From Scatophagus argus (Eukaryota > Chordata > Actinopteri > Scatophagidae), in NCBI RefSeq assembly GCF_020382885.2, contig NC_058512.1:752501-816500 (forward strand): a stretch of 64,000 nucleotides of DNA. Reading direction: 5' to 3'. The notes beneath the pieces are model-generated. The model saw only the letters and a program-made list of their open reading frames with translations, was not told where the DNA came from and did not search any database. Each line of letters starts with the position of its first letter. Positions within the stretch are counted from its first letter, which is position 1. The translations under genes were made by a program, and so were the position numbers. Below are positions 35,962-51,904 of the stretch, one piece after another.

Positions 35962-37271
35962 GTAATCAAGCAGAATTATTCTTTCAGCTGGACGCTCTGT
36001 AATGTGTTTAAACACAAGACTTGAAATTCTCCTCTCTTGTTCTTCAGTTTGATTTACGACCAGGTGATGGCAGAGAGGAAGTGATGAAATGACTTAATCA
36101 GCGTCGCCTCCCCACCTGCTGACTTCCTGCCTCACCAGTCTGCTCTCATGGATGCTGATATTTATGTGATAACTAATCCATAATTCATGGGGCTGACTTC
36201 CATAACATAACTGTGGGAAATATGCCAACTTAATGTATTTTATCAGGAAAAGAACCAAAACCCACAAACAAGCCACAGTCTCAAAACACAAAACCCTGAC
36301 AGACTGTTCTTACTTGCAAATAGCTTAGCTAATGAAGCTAACGTGGGAATTAGCCATCACGAGCTGTCACGAGCGAGAGCCGATGCACGTTAGAGAAAAT
36401 AGTTCCTGCGGGATTATCTTTGTCTTTATCTTGTTTGTGGAGCGAGAAGCTGCTGATGGGTTTTAGATGCATGAACAGAACTACAGGCTGGAGGAGACGC
36501 ATGCAAGTTTGATTTTGGGGTGAACTGTCCCTTTAATTTAGAGTCAGCAAGATTAATAAATTACTGTAACATTTGAAATGAGCATTTCTTTTTTTCATCA
36601 CGTCACATGACATCATACATGACATTAACCACACAAACTGCTCCAAAGCTCCTCTGGAGGAAGCTGGAAGAATAGTCAGTTCACAGAAGACCAGCAGCTG
36701 ATTGCGTTTTTATTTATCTTTAATGTGTAAACTGATGATCACGTTTCACCTTCAAGCAAACCTTCGCAGCCACGTGTTGATTCAGCTGTGACTTCCTGTT
36801 GTATGAGACGGCTTCAGCTTGGTGTTTCTTACAAACTGGACACACCTGAGTCGCCTCACCTGCAGCGATGCTGTCAGGCTGACATCTGGTGGTGACCAAA
36901 CGTACTGCATCAGATGTTGTTTATCTTTCAGAAAACAAAACAAACAAAAAAAAAACTTTAGTTCCAGCTTTATGTGAGAGTGAAATTTATTTGTGCTTAT
37001 CCATCATCCCGTAGCGTCCAGTCACACCAAACCTCCCTCTCACACTGTAAGGAAACCTGTTAAAACTGTCTGCAGCATCCATAATGACAGACTACACAAC
37101 ATTTCCAATTAATTACTAACAAAAGTTAAAATGTCTATAAAGAAGTGCTCATTCTGTCATTATGGGGTAATGGTGATTGGGATGAATTGGCAAAAAAATA
37201 AATAAATACAATCCACGCCCGAAAAGCTGGCAAATCAAAGCCGACACACCCGAGGAGCAGCCATTAACTTA

Positions 37272-37277
37272 TTTATT
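37272..37277 (-). other. Candidate poly(A) signal of actr1b
   Basis: TTTATT on the plus strand, AATAAA on the minus strand, 1.9 kb beyond the actr1b stop. No earlier canonical hexamer was noticed between 37278 and 39190 on that strand. Confidence 0.45.
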
Positions 37278-37557
37278 ATATTGAATTTACGAAAAGTAAA
37301 AGCAAACACTTGAATAAACAGTATTGTACATTTTTAGTCTGTTATCCTATGGTTTTGTGGCGGTTGTTTCTGAAACGCATTCCACTGTACACAAGGCTGA
37401 TGACATCTTACAACCTGTTAAAAACATCCAAAAGCAGACGATGTGGACGCTCCGGCGTGGACGCTGCGGAGTAAGGCGGACACAGGTGAGGACACGACCC
37501 CTTCACTGCCAGCGAGATGCAGGGAAATCATAAGATCCAGACTTCTACGAGTACACA

Positions 37558-37584
37558 GAGGAGGAGGAGGAGGAGGAGGAGGAG
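37558..37584 (+). repeat. (GAG)n repeat
   Basis: Nine GAG units in the presumed actr1b 3' UTR; CTC in the mRNA. Confidence 0.95.
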
Positions 37585-38922
37585 AATACAAAAACTAATC
37601 ATCAGCCACGTTGGCTTCCTGCAGAGCGGAGTCCTGCTTCACGTGGAGACCTGAACTGCACACGACTGACGTGCATCTGACTGAAGCTGCTAACAGACAG
37701 GTGGGCCTCGACAGCTACGGTTTCATCAGATCAGCTCAGGGTTACGCTTGAAGACATTTAAAGGAATCAAGTGGTTTTCAAGCTGGGTCACAAAACTCAA
37801 AAACTGTAATCCAGCAGCACGTTTTAAGCCAAAACATACAAGTTGTCCACACCGGCCTGGAGGAGGAAAAATGTCGCCACAGAGCGAGAAATCAAGACCA
37901 ACGAGAGGAATCACAGCTGGGGTCAACACAGTTTCTCCTCCAGGGAGGATATGGAAGACCACTTCCACCAAAGTGATGACACCACAGGAGAATATGGGAG
38001 TCGTCATGGTGAGAAACTTACGTACAGCATCGTCAAAAAGAGTTACGATCAGCAGAAATGAGCTTCCATGGCGGGAAAAGACCAAAGAGCCACAGCGTTG
38101 GCCCCCCAAACGCCTCTGACCTCTAAACTCTGTTCAACATGTTTGTTATTCCTGCTGATGCTGCTTTGCTTCATTTAAACTTAAGTCTGGTGTTGAAAAC
38201 GATTCCTGAAGCTTTATATAACTTTTAGCTTTTTACGTCGGGTTACGTTTCTTGATTCGCCACCACAATAATGATAAGACCCAGGCTGAAAAACACCGTC
38301 TTCCTCCTTTAATGTGCATTCTGACTGCTGTAAATGTGAAATCCAATGACGGACTGAAGAAAAAAAAAAAAAATCAAGGCGTTGTTCTACTTCGTTTTAA
38401 TGCCGTCAGCTGACACAAAAAGCTGACTGAAGGTTTTCCTCATCAACACAAACACGTGACGTTCATGTAGAAACATTTCATCTGCAACCGTGACAGAATA
38501 TCAGCTGGGTGATAAATTAAGCCGCTAACTGCGCAGTTTAGGCCCGATCTACGACACAGTGTGTATCTGCTGACTGACACTAGCTCTGTGTAGTACTACA
38601 GTACGTCAGACCTGCGTTCTGTACGAGCTCATGCATGTCAGAGACAGAAAACAAGTCTACAAAATGGACATCAAATAAAAATCTAAATCTTCGGTCTGGA
38701 ATGGAAACTTCAACAGTAGCAAAAAAAACAAAAAACATTCAGGTTTACTGACATTTCATGATATTCTACACCTTTCAGGGCTTTTGTCAGCAAGAGAGCA
38801 ATACCAATACTTGGATGTGGACTAAATTTAAAGTAGTTAGAGTCCACAGTGCGAATCGCTGCCCTCTCAGACTCCCTGACGGCCCTCTGTGTGCGAGCGT
38901 TTGGAGGGTGCTGTCACCCTAC

Positions 38923-38999
38923 AGCAGGAGGAGGGGGGGGAGGAGGGGGAGGAGGGGGAGGAGCGGGGGGAGCAGGAGGAGGAGGAGGAGGAGGAGCGG
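38923..38999 (+). repeat. (GGA)n/GGGG-rich array
   Basis: GGAGG units mixed with runs of five to eight G; on the mRNA strand a pure C/U tract just after the actr1b stop. It gives glycine-rich or arginine-rich frames on the plus strand that are not genes. Confidence 0.95.
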
Positions 39000-39190
39000 A
39001 AGGTAAATATGGAGACAACCACACATCAATGTGTGAGTTTCTCTGGGTGGAGGGGGTGAAGCAGGAGGCTGACAGGGCTTTGACAGAGGACGATGCAGAG
39101 GTACCCGGGGACGACAGGTGCAGGAGTCCAACAGTATGACGGGGGACATTTGAGGGCAGTTCTGGGGGCGATCGTGGGACGCCGCCCCGA

Positions 39191-43506
<4,316 letters not shown>

Positions 43507-43850
43507 GACGGACTGGATATTGAAGATATGTATCTATTGATTCGTATGTGTATTCCTCCCGGTTTAGTGTTTTAATCATGTAAAAGATAACGCCCAGTCA
43601 CTGTGCACTCTGCCACCGCGACGCCGCCGCTCCTCTGTGCTGCTGCTGACGGCTGGACCGCCTCCCTTCCACAACAACATCACCGCGGCGTCGGTTTGAC
43701 TGACAGAAGAATCAGCCAATCATATTAAATAGCACCTCGACCGACAGGAGCGATAACCAATCAAAGTCTCTAGCTGAAAAGCCAAGCGTCTCTGACTTGT
43801 TTGCGGTCAAAGGAAAAGCGCCTATGTCAAACCTGCGGAAGCTGCAGAGA
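43507..43850 (-). promoter_or_regulatory. actr1b promoter and 5' UTR
   Basis: CpG-containing GC-rich sequence (43610-43700) directly upstream of the start codon, with two CCAAT boxes at 43716-43720 and 43757-43761. No TATA box is seen. This is a housekeeping-type promoter; the exact start site is not visible. Confidence 0.6.
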
Positions 43851-44340
43851 GAATTATGCCCAGTCTGGTTTATTCTGGTTTATTTCAGTCAAATATTTTG
43901 TAGGTTATAAGAATTAATACATTAGGAAGTTAGCCTTACAGATCAGGTGTGAGGTGAGCTATTAATAAAAAGATGGATTGCCTGTCAAAGTTTCTTTTGT
44001 ATGGTGTTTTTCCTTTCTTTGGTAATGATGAGGCAGTAATCATTAAATCAGTGTTCACGGGTATCTCAATTTCTAATAAATTATCAATTCCGCTGTCATA
44101 CACGATAATAGACAAAGGGTTTTATTATCCAAAACTGTACCATCAACAATCATTAACAAATTATTAATAAATCTCTTTATTCGTAATTCGTAATGTTACG
44201 ATGTTACGAATTCGTAAAGTCATTAATAAAGGCTTTTAATCAACGACTCTGCTGTTCGAAGTGTTCACAAGTTGTCAATAAATGAATTTTCCAGATAGTC
44301 TGCAGTGCTTTTCTACTAAATTCTCAAACGAAGCTGGAAA
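43851..44340. other. AT-rich spacer between the divergent promoters
   Basis: Rich in TTATTAATAAA-type sequence. A 9-bp inverted repeat AATTCGTAA/TTACGAATT lies at 44185-44212, inside a cluster of TTCGTAA and TGTTACGA direct repeats. No gene is seen. Confidence 0.5.
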
Positions 44341-44640
44341 ACAAAAATATGCGTGAATGTCATCTACACACGCCGGGAGCTGACAGTGTTTCTCACCGCC
44401 GAACCTCAGATGTTATAGTTTCCAACATGCCGTGAATGTAGCGAAAACTGTCCCAGGCACCGACCAATCAGAAAGCTGCTAGCCTGCGCTCTCGTCCTGC
44501 CAACAGAAACTGAACCGTATGAGCTAATAAGCCTCTAAATACGGGTTGAGTGGTCCACACAGATTACATTTGGATATATTCTTCTTCTCAGGTAGATGTT
44601 GTTGTTATATCGGTATCACAGAACGGTTTTCTAACAGGTG
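44341..44640 (+). promoter_or_regulatory. Probable marchf5l promoter
   Basis: A GC-richer stretch after the AT-rich spacer with a CCAAT box at 44464-44468 in the context GACCAATCAGA. The marchf5l start codon lies 0.7 kb downstream, and TTTCAG at 45090-45095 is a plausible acceptor just before it, so the first exon may be non-coding and lie here. The start site itself is not visible. Confidence 0.4.
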
Positions 44641-45119
44641 ACGAGCTCAGGAATAGTAACTTAGCTTAGTTGTCCTTAACTAGCTTAAAGTAAAAGTAAC
44701 ACCTGGTTAGCTGAAGTTAACTAGCTTTGTGCCTTAGCGTTAGCATGTTTTCTGTCTTTGAGGTCAGAGCAGGTGGACATGAGTTTAAAGTGAACATGTT
44801 AACAAAGTACATAAAAGTAGGTTAAAGGGACTTTATGTGACTGCCGAGTTTCTGCCCTTTAGTTTGTATCGGCAGCTAACTTAATTTCGCAAGAATCCTT
44901 TTACTGTTGGTTTATGGTAAGTAATGCTCGAGTGTCCTCTCGTGTCACATTCGGACGCAAACGTTGGACTTGGAAGAATATGCTCGAGGACAAAATTAGT
45001 ATCACCGGTTTAGACTATAAACGAGCACGACCCTGGCTGAAGTGTATGCTTGTGTGTTGCTGTTGTTTGACTCAGCCAGCCTGTGCTCATTTCAGGTCCT
45101 GCGGCAGTCTGACGGCTAC

Positions 45120-45170
45120 ATGATAACGTCCAGGACAGCAGAGCCCGTTCAGCACCATGGCCCTAACTGA
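45120..45170 (+). CDS. Upstream ORF overlapping the marchf5l start
   Basis: ATG at 45120 opens a 16-codon frame that ends in TGA at 45170, 11 bases beyond the marchf5l ATG and out of frame with it. It is downstream of the candidate acceptor at 45095, so it should be in the mature mRNA. Its context (CTACATGA) is weak next to the main start (AGCACCATGG), so leaky scanning would be needed. Translation is not shown by the sequence. Confidence 0.3.
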   Translation: MITSRTAEPVQHHGPN

Positions 45171-47445
45171 GGAGCAGCCTGAGAAGTACGAACACATCTG
45201 TTGAGAATCTCCTGAGAACATGTCACACTGGGCTTGTCACACAGTTTCATTTTGCCATGATTTTGTCTCATGATGAGGGCCTCACAGCCTAGAAATGAAA
45301 CTGAGGAGCAGGAGGCTGATTATCTGGATGTGACTCATATGGCGTTTTTTTAACACAAATAATCAGAGTTCTTGCATTATAACCCAGTGTTTCTGTGTGT
45401 ATGCTCTTCAGACACTGTTGGGTGTGTTTTGCCACCGAGCGAGACGACCGCAGTGCAGAGTGGGTGAGCCCCTGCAGGTGTAAAGGCTGCACTAAATGGA
45501 TCCACCAGGCCTGTCTGCAGCGCTGGCTGGACGAGAAGCAGAAAGGAAACGGAGGAGGAGCAGTCAGCTGTCCACAATGTGGCACTGAATACCATATCAC
45601 CTTCCCCAAGATGGGTGAGTGAGTCTTTACAGCCAGCTGCTCAGTCAGACTCTCATATCACAAGGCCAGAGAACCTTCAGGTGCTGAAGATGTAAAAACT
45701 GGACACAGGAGGCAGAGTGAGGAGAAAAGAGCTGTGACAGTCACAGTTCAACCTCACAGGAAGAGTTAGAGGTCGACACTGGTTGGTCAGTACCCCCAAC
45801 TAAATAAAAGCTTTTAATCTAAGTTTTGTTTTTTTTTTTTGCTCTTCATAAATTCTAGTTTACTGTTTCTGTATCCAGGAGTTTGAGAGGATCTGTGTGA
45901 CATAAACTCTCTGCCAGTTTGTGGGGTCAAATTATTCTTTATCCTCTGAGCTATTGTGTAAATAATAAGTAAAAGATAATCCTGTTATTGGAAGTTATTA
46001 CTGGATTCATTCAACAGGGATCTGCTGAGATTAAAAATATTGAACCTGACCAGACTTCTTTTCTTCTCAGGCCCATTGGTGTATTTCCTCCAGCAGGTAG
46101 ACCGAGCCCTGTCCCGGGCCAGTCCCTTTGCCGCTGTTGGGGTGGTGGTCGGGACTGTGTACTGGTCAGCTGTCACATACGGAGCTGTGACCGTCATGCA
46201 GGTCCACAGAGCTAACGATATACTGCACAGACAGAATGTACAGCTGGTGTGAAGTGTGTCGGACCTTCAGCTCTTTCTGTGTTCCTGTGCAGGTCGTGGG
46301 ACACAAGAAGGGTCTGACCGTGATGGAGCGAGCCGATCCTCTGTTCCTGCTGATCGGCCTGCCCACCATTCCTGTGGTGCTGGTCCTGGGAAAGATGATC
46401 CGCTGGGAGGATTATATCGTGAGGCTGTGGCAGAGATACTCCTACAAGAGGAAGCTCCTTCCAGGTATAAACACACACATACTTCTGTCCTTGTGAGGAC
46501 TCCAGCCCCTCACTCGAACCTCAACCATCAAAACTAAAACTTGATCTGATGAAGTGAGTGCGGCTGTACGTGACCTCAGGTAGCAGCGGTTACCTGCCCC
46601 GTGTCCCCGTGGACGGAGCCGGTGGAGGAGATCACCTCTCTGTGTCCAGGACTCTGTGTGGAGCTCTCATCTTTCCCTCCATTGCCAGTCTGGTGGGGCG
46701 GCTGTTGTTTGGACGGATGCCCTCCAATCTTCAGCGCACTGTCCTGGTGAGTCTGCCTCATGTACTGTGTGTCTGCAACGGAAATACTTGACCTGCACAA
46801 TTGCTGTATTCGGTAGTTGTGTAATTTAAGAGTGTGTGTAACAGAGAGTGCAGGCTGATCTGGGATCTTCCAACCCCAGCTATGGTCACAAGTTCTGGGA
46901 AGTCAGTGAAAGAATGCGATCGTAGAAAAAAGCGGACAAAGGCTCGGTCTTCCAGATTGAGTGAGGAGCTCAGAGGCCTGGAGGGAGATCGGAGTGGAAC
47001 TGCTGCTCCTTCACGTCAGAGGGTGGTTCAGAATCTGTTCAGGATCCTCATGGGCGCCTCCCTTCAGAGGGTTGGGAGGGTTGGGAGGAGACCTCAGGGT
47101 AGAGCCAGAACACACTGGAGGGACTGAAAGTGGCATCTGGCCAAGGGACTCCTTGATATCCCCCAGGAGCAGCTGGAAATGACAGTAGACACAGTCTTAG
47201 ATACAGTCTTTCTGTCTGTGTCCTCTTGTTTTCTGTTTAAACATTGCACAGCTCACTCCTGTCCTCCCCTTTCCCCACAGGGTGGCATCGCATTTGTGTT
47301 GATCAAGGGAGTGTTGAAGGTGTATTTCAAACAGCAGCAGTACCTCATTCAGGCCAACCGGCACATCCTCAACTACCCGGAGAGAACTGGAGGAGGACAG
47401 ACCGAAGGTGGAGAGGAGGACACAGAGGACACGGGGAACGAATAG
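45157..47445 (+). CDS. marchf5l: MARCHF5-like mitochondrial E3 ubiquitin ligase
   Basis: A membrane RING-CH ubiquitin ligase. MARCHF5 proteins sit in the mitochondrial outer membrane and control fission/fusion factors such as DRP1 and mitofusins. Coding exons: 45157-45185, 45412-45614, 46071-46201, 46293-46464, 46580-46746, 47281-47445; 867 bp, 288 aa. All junctions are GT-AG and phases match. The RING-CH zinc ligands are Cys12, Cys15, Cys31, Cys33, His41, Cys44, Cys63, Cys66 (C4HC3), with RCKGCTKWIHQACLQRWLDE around the core. Hydrophobic segments follow, including GVVVGTVYWSAVTYGAVTVM and PLFLLIGLPTIPVVLVLGKM. LKVYFKQQQYLIQANRHILN near the end is typical of the family. The MALTEEQPEKHCWVC start suggests the fish MARCHF5L paralogue rather than MARCHF5 itself. 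The C-terminus is an acidic, glycine-rich tail. Confidence 0.94.
46840..47180 (+). mobile_element. LINE-related repeat in marchf5l intron 5
   Basis: Encodes traces such as LGRRPQGRARTHWRD and, further on, LGIPQEQLE in another frame (about 47070-47180). These resemble the GRPRTRWRDYISHLA...GIPQEELE tail of a very common fish repeat. The frame is broken. It inserts between exons 5 and 6 in the sense direction. Class assignment to a LINE tail is inference. Confidence 0.5.
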
Positions 47446-47814
47446 TCTCAGTGGCTTGGATTAAAAATGGGAAAAACAACTGTTGCAGCAGGATGAAGAC
47501 ACAAAAGCAAAATGTATTTTATCATAAAGCAAGATGCAAAATCTTGGTCTTTTAAACTGAGGTGAGTTCTAGTGTAGATGAAAGTGTTTGGGTGTGAGAG
47601 GATGTGTCTGTTAAAAAGGAGGTTGCTTCATCTGCCTTCATTGGAATTACCAATAACCTGAGAAGTTTCCAGCCAGAAGAAGCTTTTATTTTGTAATTCT
47701 ACGAAGTCTCCAACAGCTGCCTCAAGCAGCACATCTAAGCAGCCAAATCTCAGACTGCACACTTAACTAACTTGTAGCACTAACACTGTAGTAGATATTG
47801 GTGGCCACCATTGA

Positions 47815-47905
47815 CATATATGAAGATGGCTGATGCATTTCCACTTTATGTGCTGTACTGCAGCCAACCACCAGGGGGGCAATCCAGGTGTTCTCTGAAT
47901 AACCT
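47815..47905 (+). repeat. Short dispersed repeat (ACTGCAGCC...CCACCAGGGGG family), copy 2
   Basis: TGCTGTACTGCAGCCAACC then ACCAGGGGGGC, as at 32345-32400. It would lie in the marchf5l 3' UTR. Confidence 0.55.
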
Positions 47906-48743
47906 GGATCATTATTCCCATCTTCCTCACTTATTAAGCCTTAACCCGGTGGATTCCTTCCTTTGTTGTATGTGCCTTAAGTGACGCGCTTTTCCATCCC
48001 AGAACAAGCTTCAGAGTGTGTGTGTCGAGCTCTGAACTAGAACCTTCTTTCCTACAACACACTGATATTTCCCGGTGACCAGTAATACTTCACTTTTCCT
48101 CAACACATCTAACCCAGTTTGTATCATAGTGGATAAAAAAAAAACCTAATTTCTTCTAGATATTGAATTTTTGTTTGGGGCCAACTCACAGCTTTTCCTT
48201 ACTAACAAAAGTGTGGTGCTGCTGCTGAATGCAAACACAATCAGTTGACCTGCTGTACTCTGAACTTTGATCTGACTGACTTCATGCTGACACACCAACA
48301 GTCAATGTCACGTCCTCTTTTAATGTGACCCTCAGTTGCTTACAGACTGAAGCTCTGGAGGCTGTGGGGATGCAGAAGGTGGAACGTGAGCCGCTCCCAC
48401 AGCTTCCGGTACCAACAGGAGACTCGGCGCATTTCAGTGTCGGCCCGTTGTGGTTATTGGGTGATTTTCACTTGTTGCACTTCCTGTTGTGGCACAGCTA
48501 TAGCTGAGTTGTTTGGAACGTTAAAATGAAAGTTTTGAGATGATTATTGGTTTGGAGCTATTCATGCAAAAGAAAATAGGCTGAGGTTAATGCCTGATTG
48601 TTGGAGCTAAAACAACAAATAAAGGTCCCAGTTCTGGTTTCAAGGTTTTGTTGTCTTACACAGGAACACACTGGGACTTCAATTGCACAGTTTCCTTGCA
48701 GTCATTATGTGTATGTTAGAGCTCTTATTTAAAGTCTTTGTTT

Positions 48744-48749
48744 AATAAA
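48744..48749 (+). other. Candidate poly(A) signal of marchf5l
   Basis: AATAAA 1.3 kb after the stop, followed within 35 bases by a T-rich tract. Another AATAAA at about 48617 could be an earlier site. Confidence 0.5.
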
Positions 48750-49032
48750 GCTGTTTTTAAAGCAAATGTGACATTTTTTTACCCCTCACCGTGGCAACGG
48801 AAAACAACAATGTCCAGTCAAAGTAAAAAAACATCTGATTTCCTGTTTGGTCCACGAGCCAGATGATATTTAGGTACAAACTGCTTCTGATACAACGTCA
48901 GTATGTGGACATATATTTTTGATCACAAAACTAATGAAGTTTTCCCCACAAACACCACAGCTGACTTACTTTTTTAGAGTAAATTTCTGATTATTGCAAT
49001 TTCAAATTATAAATATGTATATTGATATGTAT

Positions 49033-49087
49033 GTATATTAATAAAAGCTGAAACAGAGCAATACTGTTTCAGCTTTTATTAATGTAC
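49033..49087. repeat. Perfect 20-bp hairpin carrying AATAAA on both strands
   Basis: Left arm 49037-49056 (ATTAATAAAAGCTGAAACAG) is exactly complementary to right arm 49064-49083, with a 7-base loop. One mismatch outward the pairing continues for four more bases, to 49033 and 49087. Each arm contains AATAAA for its strand. It lies between the marchf5l poly(A) site and the kctd9 promoter. Confidence 0.9.
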
Positions 49088-49174
49088 AGCTCTGCGTGGG
49101 AAGTTTAACATCGGTGAGAAATGAAAAGACTAAAAAATGAAATAATTAGGATTATTTCGTGTTGAGGGGATTGG

Positions 49175-49358
49175 CGGTCCCGCCCACCCTCTGTTCTGAT
49201 TGGTTGTTACTTTTGTATTCAAATAGTTGATTGGCTAAGTTCTCTTCCCTGTGCGTTTGAGCGGAGTCAGGCGAATAAGGAAAAAGGCTGTAAGTGAGGA
49301 GTGTATTTTAATGGATGAAACTCACAGCAGACGACAGTTTAGCTGATCTCATTTTGCC
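49175..49358 (+). promoter_or_regulatory. kctd9 promoter and 5' UTR
   Basis: GGCGGTCCCGCCCACC (GC box) followed by two ATTGG sites (inverted CCAAT) in TGATTGGTTG at about 49198 and TGATTGGCTAAG at about 49229. No TATA box. The kctd9 start codon is at 49359, so transcription probably starts around 49260-49300. Confidence 0.6.
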
Positions 49359-51479
49359 ATGAGAAGAGTCACACTGTTTGTCAACGGAACCTCCACTAAT
49401 GGAAAGGTAATCTGTGAAAGACAAAACGGGAAATAGGTGTTGCAGTGTATTCGTGCTATTCAAACGCGGCTAGTTTAGCCCTTCGTCACGTTAGCCGCTG
49501 TTACAAGCTAATGTCAGACATTTTGTTTGATAAACGTTCCTGTAACGCGAGCTGATGTGTGTTATCGGTGTTTTCATACAGGTGGTGGTCGTGTACGGCT
49601 CTCTGGAGGATTTACTGTCTGTGGCCAGTTCAAAACTGGGAATAAGAGCCTCTAGTGTTTATAACGGGAACGGCGGCCTCATAGACGACATCACGTTAAT
49701 CAGGTGAGACTTAAAGCAAAGACCAGCAAATCTTCACACCTGAGGAGCACGTGTTTGGAGTAAAAATCTTTCTTTGTCAAGTATGTAACAAGTAAAAGAG
49801 TAAAGTAAGTGAGTCAAGAAGAAAATACTGAAGTACCTCAAAGCTGAGCTGTTGATGTACACGCTGTGTGTGTCTGCCTGCAGAGATGACGACGTGCTGT
49901 ACGTATCAGAGGGAGATTCGTTTGAAGGTAAGTTTGAGGCCAATGAAGTACTGAGGTCCTTTTCTTAAATAGAATTATCACTGCAACAACGTAAAAATGT
50001 TCAGTCTGCTCACGCCTGACATTAACATCCGTCCTGAGTGATTCGACCACAGGTGGACGGCTCCATCAGAGAGTCCGTCAGTTCACACCTGGCATGCGTC
50101 TCCAGTGACCACTTCAGGTTCCCCACTGTGTGCACAGACACGATGTTTCACACACCTGAATGTGGCCCGAGTGATTGGACCACTGCTCACTGCGTCTCAG
50201 GTGCATTCTCACCTGTATGCAGAGCTGTCCACTCCGGATGGATGTTAACAGCAGGTCTGAACAGACACAGCTAGAGACCGGCTGGTGAACAGGGTGGAGC
50301 ATTTAGCAGCTGAAGAGCAGGTGCTTCCCTCAGGTGGAGGTGGAGACCACAAACAGAGCTAAAAGAGAGGCAATATGAAACCATCCTCCCTGTTGTCGGT
50401 CAGTTTCTGTGACTGTAATCCAGTAACTGTGTGTGCAGATCCTCAGGAGGACCTCAGTGCCTCTGAAAGGGGTCAGACTCACACTGATTGGCTGACGCTT
50501 AATGTCGGTGGACGCTGCTTCACCACCACGAGGTAAATACGAGCGTCGTGCTTTGGTTCCTGTGTTCTGTACAGCGTCGTGGCTGTTCAAGGCTTGTGAG
50601 CCCTCCTAATGTAACCACTGACCGTGTGTGTGTGTGTGTGTGTGTGTGTGTTTCCTCAGGAGCACGCTGGTCAGTAAAGAGCCTGAGAGCATGCTGGCTC
50701 ACATGTTCAGAGAGAAAGGTGAAGTGAGCCACTAAGCACTCCAGTTACAGTGAAGTGAGTGAGGTGTGTGTTTGATGCTGTGAACGTCCTGTCTGCTCTT
50801 TGTCCCTGGCTTTAATTCAGACGTGTGGGGGAACAAGCGGGACTCTCAGGGCGCGTACCTGATAGACCGCAGTCCGGACTACTTTGAGCCCATTCTGAAT
50901 TACCTGAGACACGGACAGCTCATCATCAACGAAGGCATCAACCCTCTGGGTAGAGCAGACGCACTTTGAAACATGCGACACGTCCTGGATGACCGTGTTT
51001 TCTGACCTCCGGTGTTTCTTCTGCAGGCGTGCTGGAAGAGGCTCGTTTCTTTGGTATCGAGCAGCTCGCCGAACAGCTGGAGACCCTCATAAAGTCCTCT
51101 CAGCCCCCTCACGACCACTCCCCCCTGACCCGCAAGGAGTTCATTCGATTCCTGTTGGCCACGACGACCAAGTCAGAGCTGCGGTGTCAGGTAGACGGAA
51201 ATCAACACGCAGATACCAGTGAGATGTGCTGCGGGTTTCTCCCAGTGTGTGTTAACTCGTCTCTGGTCTGTCAGGGTCTGAACTTTACCGGCGCAGACCT
51301 GTCTCGTCTGGATCTGCGCTACATCAACTTCAAGATGGCCAACCTGAGAGGAGCCAACCTGAGCCATGCGAACCTGAGCGGGGCCAACCTGGAGAGAGCG
51401 GACCTGTCCATGGCCTGTCTGGATGTGAGCACCGGTTTCATTTAATACCACATGTCTCTGACAAAGACACAAACTGCTC

Positions 51480-51524
<45 letters not shown>

Positions 51525-51867
51525 AGGCAGCCAACCTGCAGGGCGTGAAGATGCTGTGCACCAACGCCGAAGGAGCTTCACTGAGAGGCTGTAATTTTGA
51601 AGACCCTGCTGGAATCAAAGCCAACCTGGAGGGTGAAGCAGCCAATCACACTCGTTCTTCAGACAGATGTGAGCCGGTGAAGTGTGTGTTGAACTCATCT
51701 TTGTGTGTGTGTGTGTGTGTGTGTGTAGGAGCCAACCTGAAGGGTGTGGACATGGAGGGAAGTCAGATGACGGGGATCAACCTGAGGGTCGCCACGCTGA
51801 AAAACGCCAAACTGAAGAACTGCAATCTGAGAGGAGCCACGCTGGCAGGAACAGACCTGGAGGTGAG

Positions 51868-51904
<37 letters not shown>

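Larger units (their letters stand above)
31198..37271. other. Intergenic DNA, no gene seen
   Basis: No supported exon between the receptor and actr1b. The 85-codon frame at 31594-31851 (-) lies in an AT-rich stretch and has no recognisable domain. The interval holds a short dispersed repeat, G-rich arrays at 33.8-33.9 kb, CA runs and the second LTR-like element. Confidence 0.55.
37278..39190 (-). other. Presumed 3' UTR of actr1b
   Basis: The region between the actr1b stop and its first AATAAA. On the mRNA strand it carries a long CCU-rich pyrimidine tract (complement of 38923-38999) about 190-270 bases after the stop, and a second CTC tract (complement of 37558-37584) near the end. Frames of 123-127 codons overlap on opposite strands at 37726-38119; neither has a domain I recognise. 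Confidence 0.45.

Noticed and set aside
38849-39139. Glycine-rich plus-strand protein
   Set aside because: It is the translation of the GGA/GGGG array opposite the actr1b 3' UTR.
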